DNA of 64,000 nucleotides from Leifsonia sp. 71-9 (GCF_001898805.1 NZ_MKVJ01000002.1:1-64000), one strand, 5' to 3'; counted from the stretch's first letter, positions 49,350 through 58,669 are shown. Numbers and translations are program-made. The notes: generated by a model not told the origin, from the sequence alone.

Positions 49350-49591
49350 CCGCGCCGACCACCACCCGCCCGCCCCTGCCGAAGGGCGCCGGGATGAACA
49401 CCATCCAGCTCGACCTCGAGGTCACCCGCAGCGAGCTCGCGCACACCCTCGACGACATCTTCGCGACCTTCAACCCGCGCATCCAGATCCGCTCGCACCC
49501 GGTCGCCGCCGGGAGCGTGCTCCTCGGGGTGGCCGCAGCGGCGGCGGGCATCGCGACCCTGCTCATCCGGAAGCGCCGGCGTGACGGCTGA
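49346..49591 (+). CDS. DUF3618 domain protein
   Basis: 81 residues starting with GTG at 49346 in the overlap with the holin-like gene. The pattern IQLDLEVTRSELAHTLDDI is typical of DUF3618; one C-terminal transmembrane helix (about 52-74) ends in KRRRDG. Usually encoded with PF07332 proteins, function unknown. Overlaps the next gene by 11 bp. Confidence 0.85.
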   Translation: MTAPTTTRPPLPKGAGMNTIQLDLEVTRSELAHTLDDIFATFNPRIQIRSHPVAAGSVLLGVAAAAAGIATLLIRKRRRDG

Positions 49592-50585
49592 GCGCACCGC
49601 GGTCCCCTGGGTCCGGCTCCCCTGGGGCTTCATCCTGAAGGGAACGCTGCGCGGCTTCTCCCGCGACGCCTGCACCGACCTCGCCGCCGGACTGACCTAC
49701 TTCGGCGTGCTCTCGCTGTTCCCGGCGATGATCGCGCTCGTCAGCATCCTGGGCCTCGTCGGCCAGAGCAAGTCGGGCATCGACGCGCTGTTCGGGATGG
49801 TGAACCAGCTCGCGCCCGGAATGCTCGATGTGGTGCGCGGCCCGATCGAGGCGCTGGCCGACTCCCCCGCGACCGGGCTGGCGCTGGCCATCGGAATCGT
49901 CGGCTCCGTCTGGTCGGCCTCGGGATACGTCGGCGGGTTCGGCCGGGCCCTCAACCGCATCTATCGCGTGCAGGAGGGGCGCACGGCGTTCGCGCTGCGC
50001 CCCGCGCAGCTCCTCGTCACCATCGCCGCCCTCGCCCTCGTGGCGATCGTCGCGATCCTGCTGGTCGTGTCCGGGCCCATCGCGAAGGCGATCGGAGACG
50101 CCATCGGGCTCGGCGACGCCGCGCAGACGACCTGGTCGATCGTCCGCTGGCCCGTCGTCGTCATCGCGCTGGTCGTCCTCGTCGCACTGCTCTACGGCGT
50201 CTCGCCCAACGTGCGCTACCCGCGCCTGCGCTGGCTGACGACCGGGGCCATCGCCGCGATCGTCGTCATCGGCATCGCGTCGACCGGGTTCGCGTTCTAC
50301 GTCGCCAACTTCGGCAGCTACGACAAGACCTACGGCGCCCTCGCCGGCATCATCGTCTTCCTCCTCTGGATCTGGATCGCGAACGTCGCCCTGCTGCTCG
50401 GCGCCGAGCTCGACCGCGAGATCGAGCGCGCCCGCGAGATCCTCGCCGGCGAGGAGGCGGAGCACGGCCTGAGCCTCCCGCTCAAGTCCGACGCAGCGAT
50501 CGTGAAGGCGCGCGACGCCGAGGCCGGCGTCATCCTCGCGGCTCGCAAGCTCCGCAAGGAGCACGCCGCCCGAGACGGCGAGTAG
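49581..50585 (+). CDS. YihY/BrkB family inner membrane protein
   Basis: 334 residues from GTG at 49581. Six hydrophobic segments with the family motifs DLAAGLTYFGVLSLFPAMIA, GFGRALNRIY and YVANFGSYDKTYGALAGIIVFL (core SYDKTYGALAG), ending ALLLGAELDREIE. Proposed roles (transport, RNase BN misassignment) are unproven. C-terminal 50 residues are hydrophilic. Third gene of the operon. Confidence 0.92.
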   Translation: MTAERTAVPWVRLPWGFILKGTLRGFSRDACTDLAAGLTYFGVLSLFPAMIALVSILGLVGQSKSGIDALFGMVNQLAPGMLDVVRGPIEALADSPATGLALAIGIVGSVWSASGYVGGFGRALNRIYRVQEGRTAFALRPAQLLVTIAALALVAIVAILLVVSGPIAKAIGDAIGLGDAAQTTWSIVRWPVVVIALVVLVALLYGVSPNVRYPRLRWLTTGAIAAIVVIGIASTGFAFYVANFGSYDKTYGALAGIIVFLLWIWIANVALLLGAELDREIERAREILAGEEAEHGLSLPLKSDAAIVKARDAEAGVILAARKLRKEHAARDGE

Positions 50586-50648
50586 TCCGCCCTCTCGGCG
50601 CTTTTCGCGGCACATCGTGCCGTCTCGGCGGCCGGTAGGCTCGCGAGG

Positions 50649-51320
50649 GTGAGCGATGAGCAGGGTGCACGGGACGAACGGGTGGGGCACGACCGGGCGG
50701 ACGGGCGCGGGCGCACCGGCCTGCACCTGGCCGGGCGCGACCTGACCGGCAACCCGGACGTCCGGGTGCGGGATGTCGAGGTCACCTCCGACGGCTGGCA
50801 TGTGCTGCGCCGCACCACCTTCGACTACCGCGGCCGCGACGGCGAGTGGACCACCCAGTCCCGCGAGACCTACGACCGCGGCAACGGCGCGACCGTGCTG
50901 CTCTACGACCCCGAGGCGCGCACGGTGCTGCTGACGCGCCAGTTCCGCTTCCCGGTCTACGTCAACGGGCACCCCGACGGGATGCTGGTGGAGGCCGCCG
51001 CCGGCCTGCTCGACGGCGACGCCCCCGACGAGGCCATCCGCCGCGAGGCCGCCGAGGAGCTCGGCGTGCGCATCGGCGAGCTCGAGCACCTCTTCGACCT
51101 CTACATGAGCCCCGGCTCGGTGACCGAACGCGTCCACTTCTACGCGGCGCCCTACCGCCCGGCCGACATCGACGGCGGCGGCGGAGTGGAGGCCGAGGGC
51201 GAGGAGATCGAGCCGGTCGTCGTCCCCTACGGCGACGCCCTCGCGATGATCGCCGACGGCCGCATCGCCGACGGCAAGACCGTCATCCTGCTGCAGTGGG
51301 CGGCGCTGAATCTGTTCTGA
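50649..51320 (+). CDS. Nudix hydrolase (ADP-ribose / nucleotide-sugar pyrophosphatase-like)
   Basis: 223 residues from GTG at 50649. The Nudix box runs GLLDGDAPDEAIRREAAEEL (GX5EX7REUXEEXGU) near residues 117-138. The N-terminal swap domain (RRTTFDYRGRDGEWTTQSRE) and MLVEAAAG resemble the GDP-mannose pyrophosphatase NudK and ADP-ribose pyrophosphatase groups. C-terminus WAALNLF is typical for NudK. Preferred substrate not certain. Confidence 0.9.
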   Translation: MSDEQGARDERVGHDRADGRGRTGLHLAGRDLTGNPDVRVRDVEVTSDGWHVLRRTTFDYRGRDGEWTTQSRETYDRGNGATVLLYDPEARTVLLTRQFRFPVYVNGHPDGMLVEAAAGLLDGDAPDEAIRREAAEELGVRIGELEHLFDLYMSPGSVTERVHFYAAPYRPADIDGGGGVEAEGEEIEPVVVPYGDALAMIADGRIADGKTVILLQWAALNLF

Positions 51321-51433
51321 CGCCCGCCGCCGGTAGACAGCGACACGCCCGGGCCGGTATGGTCGATCTCCTGCGCCGACCGGCGCAGACGCCCCGATTC
51401 CACGGAATCAGCCGCCCGGAGAGGAAAGCAGCG

Positions 51434-51505
51434 ATGGACAGCACGCCCGCACTGCTGCGCGAACAGCGCGCCTACCGGACGCTCGAGACCGTTCGGGGAC
51501 TGTAG
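51434..51505 (+). CDS. Candidate 23-residue leader peptide upstream of rtcB
   Basis: Protein begins MDSTPALLREQRAY and has Arg at positions 9, 12, 15 and 21 and Leu at 7, 8, 17 and 23. GGAGAGG lies 8-10 bases before the ATG, a better ribosome site than many genes here. The stop TAG is 5 bp before a pair of hairpins. No database family known to me. It lies in the 309-bp gap 51321-51629, which otherwise contains two short dyads: CTGCGCC/GGCGCAG near 51371-51387 and GATTCC/GGAATC near 51396-51409. Confidence 0.5.
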   Translation: MDSTPALLREQRAYRTLETVRGL

Positions 51506-51510
51506 AGACC

Positions 51511-51555
51511 GCATCCGCCCGGATGCCGCAGCCCCGTTCCTCGAGGACCGGGGCT
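51511..51555 (+). terminator. Tandem hairpins, possible attenuator before rtcB
   Basis: GCATCC-GCCC-GGATGC (51511-51526) is a perfect 6-bp hairpin. AGCCCCG (51530-51536) pairs with CGGGGCT (51549-51555), with inner TCC/GGA pairing, and is followed by TCTTCTCTGTG, a U-rich tail by the standards of this genome. They lie directly after the short leader ORF and 75 bp before the rtcB start. Confidence 0.6.
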
Positions 51556-51629
51556 TCTTCTCTGTGTGCCGTCATCGTGCGGGATGCGTGAGCCGCCCCG
51601 GCCGCACCCTCACGAGAGACGAAAGGATC

Positions 51630-52811
51630 ATGGAGAGAATCTCGAACCGCCTGCTCAACTGGGCCTCCCTGCTGGAGGACTCCACGCGCGCGCAGGCGGT
51701 CACCACATCGACGATGCCGTTCATCCACCCGCACGTCGCCCTCATGCCGGACGCCCACCTGGGCCTCGGTGCGACGGTCGGATCCGTCATCCCCACCCTC
51801 GGCGCGATCATGCCCGCCGCCGTGGGGGTCGACATCGGCTGCGGGATGATCGCGGTGAAGACCGGGTTCACGCGGGAGGACGTCGCGGCCCGTTCCGCCG
51901 TCGCACCGCTCAGCGAGCTGCGCCGGCAGATCGAGCGCGCCATCCCCCTGTCGGCCGGCGGCCGCAACCGGAAGGTCGTGGCGACCGCCGAGCCGCGCGT
52001 GGCCGAGCTGACCCGGATGGCCGACGCGATCGGCCTCGACCCGGCGGCGCACGCCAAGGCCTGGGAGCTGCAGCTGGGATCGCTCGGTTCGGGCAACCAC
52101 TTCATCGAGGTGAGCCTGGACGAGGAGGACGCGGTCTGGCTGTTCCTGCACTCCGGCTCCCGCGGGGTGGGCAACCGCATCGCCGGCCACCACATCCGGG
52201 TGGCGCAGGATCTGATGCAGAAGTGGTGGATCGCCCTGCCCGACCGCGACCTCGCCTACCTGGTCGAGGGCACGGCCGAGTTCGACGCCTACATCGCCGA
52301 GCTGCGCTGGGCGCAGCACTTCGCGCTGCTCAACCGCGAGGAGATGATGGACCGCGTGATCCGCCAGACCGCGGAGTACTTCGGCGAGCCGGTGGAGGAG
52401 AGGGAGCGCATCAACTGCCACCACAACTTCACCGAGCGCGAGCGGCACTTCGGCGAGGACGTGTGGCTGTCCCGCAAGGGCGCGATCTCGGCACGGGCCG
52501 GCCAGACCGGCCTCATCCCGGGGTCGATGGGCACGGCGTCGTACGTGGTCTCGGGCCTCGGCAACCCGCTCGCGCTGCAGTCGTCGCCGCACGGCGCCGG
52601 TCGTCAGTACTCGAGGTCGGCGGCGCGCAAGCGGTTCACGGTCGAGGAGCTGCGGGAGGCGATGACGGGCATCGAGTTCCGTGACACCGACGCGTTCCTC
52701 GACGAGATCCCGCAGGCGTACAAGCCGATCGACCAGGTCATGGCCGACGCCGCCGATCTGGTGGAGGTGCGCCACACGCTCCGGCAGATCGTCAACGTGA
52801 AGGGCGACTGA
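51630..52811 (+). CDS. rtcB: RtcB family RNA-splicing ligase
   Basis: 393 residues from the ATG at 51630 (AAAGGA upstream); the in-frame extension to 51564 is rejected. Metal and GMP ligands: VGVDIGCGM (Asp, Cys near 76-79), GSGNHFIEV, LHSGSRGVGN, and the guanylylated His in SPHGAGR near 327. It joins 2',3'-cyclic-phosphate or 3'-phosphate RNA ends to 5'-OH ends, for tRNA or rRNA repair. No archease gene is adjacent. Confidence 0.95.
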   Translation: MERISNRLLNWASLLEDSTRAQAVTTSTMPFIHPHVALMPDAHLGLGATVGSVIPTLGAIMPAAVGVDIGCGMIAVKTGFTREDVAARSAVAPLSELRRQIERAIPLSAGGRNRKVVATAEPRVAELTRMADAIGLDPAAHAKAWELQLGSLGSGNHFIEVSLDEEDAVWLFLHSGSRGVGNRIAGHHIRVAQDLMQKWWIALPDRDLAYLVEGTAEFDAYIAELRWAQHFALLNREEMMDRVIRQTAEYFGEPVEERERINCHHNFTERERHFGEDVWLSRKGAISARAGQTGLIPGSMGTASYVVSGLGNPLALQSSPHGAGRQYSRSAARKRFTVEELREAMTGIEFRDTDAFLDEIPQAYKPIDQVMADAADLVEVRHTLRQIVNVKGD

Positions 52812-52815
52812 GCAC

Positions 52816-52845
52816 GGGGTCGTGCCGCTCCGGCGGCACGGCCCC
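52816..52845. terminator. Strong terminator between rtcB and the M15-like gene
   Basis: GGGGTCGTGCCG (52816-52827) pairs with CGGCACGGCCCC (52834-52845), 12 bp with one G-T wobble and a six-base loop. It lies between two convergent stops and can act in both directions. Confidence 0.8.
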
Positions 52846-52847
52846 GA

Positions 52848-53948
52848 TCAGTACTTGATCGTGGTGCCCTGCGCGTTGAGGAAGTCGATGTGCACGTGGT
52901 TGCAGGTGTCCTCGAACGGCTTGAAGTTGTCGAGGGAGATCGAGCTCCGGCAGTTGATCTGGCCGAGGCCGGTGCCGGTGGGGACGATCGGGTCGAGCAG
53001 CTGGATCAGCTGGAGGGACTTCGCGTCGCCGCCGGTGAGCGGGGAGCCGTTGAGCAGGTAGAAGTCGAGAGCGTGGCCGCCGCCGTCGGCGTAGTGCGCC
53101 GACTCGGTTCCGGCGCCCTCGATCTGACCGGTGCAGCGGCGGTTGATGTCGGAGACGCCCACCTGGCTGAAGTGCGCCAGGGCGAACGAGATGGTCTGGA
53201 GGACGCGGTAGTCGATGCCGCAGCCCGGGACGGCCTTGCCCTCGGCCAGGTTCGCGATCTCGGGGAGGTGGTTCGGCGTGGATCCGACGAGCCGGCCGGA
53301 CGACACGGCGCCCATCAGCTGGATGGCGAGCGCCTGGACGGTGGGCGAGACCGAGCCGTTCATGGTCGAGTCGAGCGCCTGCGGGCTCTCCTGGATGTCC
53401 ATGCCGTCGCGGGCGACGACCTGGACGGCGTCGGTGTTGCCGCCGGTGAGGGTCTGCACGGCGAGAGCGGTGCGGGCCGTGCCGATGGCCGAGCCCTCGC
53501 TGGTGGTCGCGTAGGCGGGCAGCGCGGCGGTGCCGAAGAACGCGGTGAGCGCGAGCATGACGACCACGTGGAAGCCGCGGCGGCGGTGCTCGCCGGGCCG
53601 GCCGGTCCCGCGCAGGCGGCCGAGGATGCCGCCGCGGGAGGCCGCAGCCGCGGTCGACGGACGCTCGACGGTCTTCGTCGGGGCGGTCTTCGGCGCGGCG
53701 GTGCGGGCTGCGGTGGTCGGCTTGACGACGATGCGCTCCCGCTTGCGGGGGCGCGAGCGCTCCGCTTCGAGGCGGGCGCGCCGGCTGCCGTAGGCCTGCT
53801 CGGCCGGGGCCTCCGCCGTGGTGAGGTGCTCACCGTGGGTGAAGTCCTCGACAGGATCCGCTGTGAGTTCCGACTGCTGTTCGACGTCGACCACGAGGGG
53901 TGCGCGAGAACCGCGGCGGGGCCGCGCGGAGGCAGTGGAACGGGGCAA
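52848..53948 (-). CDS. Membrane-anchored M15/VanY-like peptidase-fold protein
   Basis: 366 residues from a TTG at 53948, supported by AGGAAG seven or eight bases upstream. The N-terminus (about 1-125) is basic and low in complexity, one membrane helix follows (about 128-148), and the rest is extracytoplasmic. The C-terminal domain has HYADGGGHALDF near 292-303 and NHVHIDF near 351-357, the H-x6-D and HxH metal ligands of M15 DD-carboxypeptidases. Four or more cysteines could form disulfides. It may trim peptidoglycan peptides. Alternative: a non-catalytic wall-binding domain. Confidence 0.72.
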   Translation of the reverse strand: MPRSTASARPRRGSRAPLVVDVEQQSELTADPVEDFTHGEHLTTAEAPAEQAYGSRRARLEAERSRPRKRERIVVKPTTAARTAAPKTAPTKTVERPSTAAAASRGGILGRLRGTGRPGEHRRRGFHVVVMLALTAFFGTAALPAYATTSEGSAIGTARTALAVQTLTGGNTDAVQVVARDGMDIQESPQALDSTMNGSVSPTVQALAIQLMGAVSSGRLVGSTPNHLPEIANLAEGKAVPGCGIDYRVLQTISFALAHFSQVGVSDINRRCTGQIEGAGTESAHYADGGGHALDFYLLNGSPLTGGDAKSLQLIQLLDPIVPTGTGLGQINCRSSISLDNFKPFEDTCNHVHIDFLNAQGTTIKY

Positions 53949-54203
53949 GCTGGTCTTCCTGTGGGGCAGGGGGCGGGGGCGTACCCGATCCTTTCTACCC
54001 CATTTCGCCTGAACGTTCTATCAATGCAGACGAATGGATTCCGGTTTTTTTTGGCGCAGGCCCGCTGCTGGGGCGCATCCCGCGCGTTCGGGTAGCGCAG
54101 AAGCGCCCCGGCACTGATCGCTCGGATGCGGGGCTCCGACCGACAGAATCTAACGCCGCCCGCCCGGGCGCCGGCGGCCGGGTACGGCTGCTACGACGCG
54201 GGT

Positions 54204-55892
54204 TCAGGGAACGACGACGGCGAGCTCGACGCGCCCGTCGAGCTCGCGCAGCTCGACCGTCGCCTGCTCGGCGAGCTGCCGCAGCCCGATGCCGGCGGAG
54301 GCGGTCGAGAGCGTGCCGCCCGAGGCGACCACGACCGAGACGCCTCCCGCGGACACGGAGCGGACGTCCAGGGTCACGGGGCTGCCGTCGCCGTGCCGCA
54401 CGGCGTTGGCGAGGCCCTCCGAGATCGCGTCGACGACCGCCTCGCAGCGTGCCGGCTGCCGCAGCCGGTCCCAGGCGTCCGGAGCCACGCTCGCCTGCAG
54501 GGCGATGGCCGACCGCCAGCTCTCCACGAGCGCACGGATGCGGGCCTCGGGGTCGGGGACCTCCGGCGGGGCGAGCAGCTCCGTGCGGATGCGTTCGACC
54601 ACGGTGCGCAGTTCGCCCGACGCGTCGTCCCCGCCTCCCGCACCGAGCGCGAGGGCGGCGGCGATCAGCTCGGACTGCACCCCCGAGTGGAGCATGCGCG
54701 CGAAGGCGGCGCGCTGGTGGTCGTAGTCAGCGCGGAGCCGGGCGGCGTCGAACACGCTCGCCTGCACGGCGGCCTCGAGCCCCTGCTGGTCCTGCCGGAT
54801 GCGGGCGGACAGCGAGACCACCAGCGCCACCGCGAGCGCGATCGCGGGGTACGTGCCCGCCTCGAACCAGATGAAGTGGGGATGCAGCCCCTGCACGCGG
54901 ATCGCGGCATCCGTCGTCAGCGAGAGCACCACTCCGACCGCGAGATAGCCAACGACGAGGACGAGGGCCCGGTACCGCCGCGCGGTGAGCGAGGCGACGC
55001 GGGAGACGGCCAGGTTGCCGGCGCCGACGACGACCAGGCCGCCGACGACCGCGGGGACGCACTGCAGCAGCCCGTACTGGGAGAGGCCGAACGGCGTCAC
55101 GAGGGCGGCGAAGAGCACGGCGAGCAGGAGGGGCGGCGCGGGCTGCATCCCGCCGAGGACGGAGGCGACCCAGTCGCGCCGGCGCACCTGCTGGTTCTCG
55201 GCCTCAGCCGCCGGGGCGACGTCCTCCGTCTCGTACAGCCAGTGGCTCACCGGTCGCACCACGTCCGTCGCGAGACCGCGCAGCACCCGGGCGGCCTCGC
55301 TCGGCCGCAGCGGAGCGTCGGCCACCGCGGCGGCGCGCTCGATCTCGGCGAGCACGTCGTCGACGGCCGCGTGCCGCAGGCTGCTGACGCGCTCGGCCGC
55401 GCGCTCCGCATCCAGCTCGGACGCGCGCTGAGCCGCGCGCAGACGGCGGTAGACGCCGAGGTGGTCCCACACGAGGTCCACGCCGACGGCGATGAGCGTG
55501 AAGATCGTGACCGTCGTGACGACGTTGATGCCGATCCGGCCCCCGAGGTCGCCCGTCTCGACGGTGATGCCGAGCACCTCCCCCACCCCGAGGAAGAGGA
55601 GCGGCCGCAGCACGCCGATGGCGGCGAACAGCGCGAACACGGTGACGACGCGGATCCTCGCCGGGGTCACCCGCAGCACGGCCCAGCCCGCGGCGAGCAG
55701 CAGGCCGACCACGAGGTGCTGCGTGATCGACAGCACGAACACCGCGCCGGGGCCGCCGCGCACGTACTGCAGCCCCGACATGACGGTCAGGGCGAAGGGC
55801 GCCGTGATCGCCCAGGTCCACACCGTGATGGCGGACCGGCCCGTGGCGCGCGCGAGGAGCCGGCGGGCACGCACCCGGGCGAGGCTGGTCAT
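54204..55892 (-). CDS. NarL-type sensor histidine kinase with two membrane regions
   Basis: 562 residues from ATG at 55892 (ATGA overlap with the regulator stop). Four hydrophobic helices in about 18-130, a cytoplasmic coiled stretch (RRLRAAQRASELDAERAAE), four more helices in about 230-340, then RAAFARMLHSGVQSELIA, where His of MLHSG is the likely phosphorylation site, and HATPase_c with EGLANAVRHG (N box) and GIGLRQLAEQ (G box). The signal is unknown. Works with the response regulator just upstream. Confidence 0.87.
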   Translation of the reverse strand: MTSLARVRARRLLARATGRSAITVWTWAITAPFALTVMSGLQYVRGGPGAVFVLSITQHLVVGLLLAAGWAVLRVTPARIRVVTVFALFAAIGVLRPLLFLGVGEVLGITVETGDLGGRIGINVVTTVTIFTLIAVGVDLVWDHLGVYRRLRAAQRASELDAERAAERVSSLRHAAVDDVLAEIERAAAVADAPLRPSEAARVLRGLATDVVRPVSHWLYETEDVAPAAEAENQQVRRRDWVASVLGGMQPAPPLLLAVLFAALVTPFGLSQYGLLQCVPAVVGGLVVVGAGNLAVSRVASLTARRYRALVLVVGYLAVGVVLSLTTDAAIRVQGLHPHFIWFEAGTYPAIALAVALVVSLSARIRQDQQGLEAAVQASVFDAARLRADYDHQRAAFARMLHSGVQSELIAAALALGAGGGDDASGELRTVVERIRTELLAPPEVPDPEARIRALVESWRSAIALQASVAPDAWDRLRQPARCEAVVDAISEGLANAVRHGDGSPVTLDVRSVSAGGVSVVVASGGTLSTASAGIGLRQLAEQATVELRELDGRVELAVVVP

Positions 55893-56557
55893 AGGCCCGA
55901 CGCGGGATCGCCGAACGTCGAGACGTAGAGGGTGGCGGCCGCGACGCGGGGCGTGGTGCTCTCTCCCGCCGAGAGGCCGAGGGCGTGGAAGACGCGTTCG
56001 ACGCTCTTCTCGACCGCCCGCACCGAGATGCCGCGGCGGCGGGCGATCTCGGCGTTGGTGAGGCCGGCGGCGAGCAGCCGGGCGGTCTCGAGCTGGGCCT
56101 CGCTGAGCCGCAGCAGCGCGTCGCGACGCTCGCTGCCCGGCCGGTCGTGCGAAACCGGGCGGTCGGCGAGCACGGCCTCGGCGGCATCCACCAGCTCGTC
56201 GACGGACTCCACCGCGGACTTGTTGACGTACGACGCGTCGGCGACGGTGTCCTTGGCGCGGGCGGCGGCGGCCTCGCGCGAGAGGTTGCTCAAGAAGAGC
56301 ACGGCCACATGGGGCGCTCGCTCGCGGACGATGGTCGCCAGCTCCACACCGTTGGGCCGCTCCCCCAGATCGATGTCGGTGACGAGGAGGTCGGGGTCGG
56401 CCTCCTCGAGGGCGGCGAGCGCCTCCGGAGCGGACGCGGCCGCCGTGGCCTCGAAGCCGCGCTGACGGAACGCGTCCGCGACCAGGGAGCGCATGAGGGC
56501 GTGATCCTCCACCACGAGCACCCGCCTGCTCCACACGCCCTTGCTCACCTCGGCCAT
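55889..56557 (-). CDS. LuxR/NarL family response regulator
   Basis: 222 residues. Receiver domain with ED at about 17-18, phospho-acceptor Asp in VTDIDLG near 61, SN in FLSNLS and Lys in VNKSA. C-terminal LuxR HTH: LSEAQLETARLLAAGLTNAE, continuing IARRRGISVRAVEKSVERVF. First gene of the two-gene operon with the kinase. Confidence 0.93.
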   Translation of the reverse strand: MAEVSKGVWSRRVLVVEDHALMRSLVADAFRQRGFEATAAASAPEALAALEEADPDLLVTDIDLGERPNGVELATIVRERAPHVAVLFLSNLSREAAAARAKDTVADASYVNKSAVESVDELVDAAEAVLADRPVSHDRPGSERRDALLRLSEAQLETARLLAAGLTNAEIARRRGISVRAVEKSVERVFHALGLSAGESTTPRVAAATLYVSTFGDPASGL

Positions 56558-56641
56558 CCTGCACAGGATAACCGCCGCCGGCGCGGCGAGCCGTCCCGCA
56601 TCGCGCCCCCTATAAGAGGAGCACGCCCTCCCGTGCAGCGC

Positions 56642-57079
56642 TCAGGCGCCGAGCTCCTCCAGGACCTCCGCCACCCGGCGGGCGCGGGTCTCGGCCGCCT
56701 TGGCGCCCTCCACCGCCAGCACGTGGCGCTTGCGGTTGCTGACCGAGAAGGCGTCGAACCGCTCGCGGGCGCCCGGCACGGCGGCGAGCGCATCGGCGAG
56801 GTCGCCCGGCACCTCCACGGTGCGCGGCTGCTCGTCGCGGACGAGCTCGACCTCGACCTCGTCGCCGGCGGCGATGCCGGCACGCGCGCGGATGTCGGCG
56901 CTCACGGGGAGCTTGGCCTGGCCCGCGCGCATGGCGATCGTGCTCGGGTACCCCACCCCGCCGACCGTCGCGCGCACGGGGATGCGGCCCCCTCCGCCGA
57001 GGCCCTCGATCACGTCGGGCGGGACGACGATCCCGGTCGCCGTCGCGCCGTCCAACTGCAGCACTGCTCGGAATGCCAT
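56642..57079 (-). CDS. DUF1905 / YdeI (OmpD-associated) domain protein
   Basis: 145 residues from ATG at 57079. The N-terminal half is DUF1905 (VVPPDVIEGLGGGGRIPVRATV, core IPVRATV and GQAKLPVSADIRARAGI); the C-terminal half is the YdeI helix-rich domain (ALAAVPGARERFDAFSVSNR, then HVLAVEGAKAAETRARRV). Widespread in Actinobacteria, no known biochemical role. Confidence 0.87.
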   Translation of the reverse strand: MAFRAVLQLDGATATGIVVPPDVIEGLGGGGRIPVRATVGGVGYPSTIAMRAGQAKLPVSADIRARAGIAAGDEVEVELVRDEQPRTVEVPGDLADALAAVPGARERFDAFSVSNRKRHVLAVEGAKAAETRARRVAEVLEELGA

Positions 57080-57227
57080 GCGGCCACCTCCACGATCCGC
57101 ACGATACTGCGCGCGCGGCCCCTGCCGCCAGAGCGCGCCGGATGCCGCGATCCGTTCCCTAGACTGGTTCCGAATGCCCCACGACGGACGAGGGCGGCCC
57201 GCGAGGGCGACGAGTGAGGACGGACCG

Positions 57228-57863
57228 ATGGGATCGAGGCCGGCACGCGCGATGCGCGGCACGATCGCGTCCGCCGTCGCCATCTTCGTCGCGGCCCTCT
57301 TCCACGTCGCCGGCGGCGGCGCGGCGCCCGGCATCGTGCCTGTGGCGCTGAGCCTCGCGTTCGCGACCCTGGCTTCCATCGCGCTCACGTCGCGGCGGCT
57401 CTCGCTGTGGCGGCTGACGGTCTCCGTCGTGCTGAGCCAGTTCCTCTTCCACGCGCTGTTCAGCCTGGGCGACGGGACGGCGCGGTTCGTCGGCGCGGAC
57501 GGCACGACGGCGGCCGGCCACCTGCACCCGGGCGCGCACCTCACGATGACCAGCGGAGCCATGCCCGCCTCGCACACCGACTTCACCGCCCCGTCGATGT
57601 GGCTGACGCACGCCACGGCGGTGCTCGTCACCGTCCTCGCGCTGCGCTTCGGCGAGCGCGCGTTCTGGAGCCTCTTCGCGACGGCCCGCGTCGGCGTGCT
57701 GCGCTTCGCGTCCCTCGTCGCGGGTGCCGCCCCCATCCCCGTCCGCGTCGTCGCGGTCGTCTCCGCCGTCGCCGCGGCCGAGCCGGCACGCCTGCGCGAC
57801 CTCGGCCTCCCGCTCGCCCGGCTGCGGCACCGCGGTCCCCCGGCGCTCGTCAGCGCGTTCTGA
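57228..57863 (+). CDS. Membrane protein with His/Met-rich loop, head of the copper locus
   Basis: 211 residues from ATG at 57228 (GAGGA upstream); ATG at 57174 is a possible longer start. Five hydrophobic segments. The loop between helices reads HLHPGAHLTMTSGAMPASH, rich in His and Met and therefore likely to bind copper. It lies 80 bp upstream of ycnI-copC. Similar proteins accompany YcnI and CopC in other Actinobacteria; the specific role (transport, copper chaperone) is unproven. Confidence 0.72.
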   Translation: MGSRPARAMRGTIASAVAIFVAALFHVAGGGAAPGIVPVALSLAFATLASIALTSRRLSLWRLTVSVVLSQFLFHALFSLGDGTARFVGADGTTAAGHLHPGAHLTMTSGAMPASHTDFTAPSMWLTHATAVLVTVLALRFGERAFWSLFATARVGVLRFASLVAGAAPIPVRVVAVVSAVAAAEPARLRDLGLPLARLRHRGPPALVSAF

Positions 57864-57943
57864 CGGGCGTCCCGGTCGCGATCGGGGTCGTCCGCGTGCG
57901 CGCACGCGCATCCGACGACCCTGCACCGTACTTAAGGACCCTC

Positions 57944-58669
57944 ATGAAGAAGACGACCTTCGCCGCCTCCGTCGCGGCGACCTCCACCGCCCTGCTGCTG
58001 CTCGCCGCGCCCCTCGCGGCCAGCGCGCACGTGCACGTCACGCCCGACGCGGCGACCCCCGGCAGCTACGCCACCCTCACCTTCAAGGTGCCCACCGAGT
58101 CCGCGACCGCGGGCACGGTGAAGCTCGTGGTCGACCTGCCGACCGAGACGCCGTTCACCTCGGTCAGCTACCAGCCGATCCCGGGATGGTCGGCCTCCGT
58201 CGACACCGAGACGCTCGCGAAGCCGGTCAAGACCGACGACGGCACCATCACCGAGGCGCCGGTGCGCATCACCTGGACCGCCGACAGCGGCACCCAGATC
58301 GCGCCGGGGCAGTTCCAGGAGTTCACCATCTCGGCGGGCGCCGTGCCCGACACCGGCTCGATCATGCTCCCGACGCACCAGTACTACTCGGACGGCAGCG
58401 TCGTGGACTGGGCGGACGCGACCCCGGCGTCCGGCAAGGAGCCGGAGCACCCGGCGCCGACCCTCTACGTCAACGACCCGGCACCCGCCGAGGACGGCGG
58501 CACGATGACGACCCAGGTCGCCACCAGCACCGAGGCACCGGCCCCGGCGGCCGGAACCACCGCGACCGCCGTGTCGATCGGGCTCGGGATCGGCGGCCTC
58601 GCCCTCGGCGCGATCGCCCTGGTGATCTCGGTGCTGGCGCTCGTGCGCCGGGGTAAGGTGCGGGCATGA
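57944..58669 (+). CDS. YcnI family copper-binding protein (DUF1775)
   Basis: 241 residues. Signal peptide cleaved after ASA, so the mature chain begins with His29-Val-His; in B. subtilis YcnI the N-terminal His and a Trp bind Cu(II), and a Trp is present in PGWSAS. After the domain a linker and one transmembrane helix (about 205-230) anchor it. AAGGA precedes the ATG. Overlaps copC as ATGA-type junction (58666-58669). Confidence 0.93.
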   Translation: MKKTTFAASVAATSTALLLLAAPLAASAHVHVTPDAATPGSYATLTFKVPTESATAGTVKLVVDLPTETPFTSVSYQPIPGWSASVDTETLAKPVKTDDGTITEAPVRITWTADSGTQIAPGQFQEFTISAGAVPDTGSIMLPTHQYYSDGSVVDWADATPASGKEPEHPAPTLYVNDPAPAEDGGTMTTQVATSTEAPAPAAGTTATAVSIGLGIGGLALGAIALVISVLALVRRGKVRA

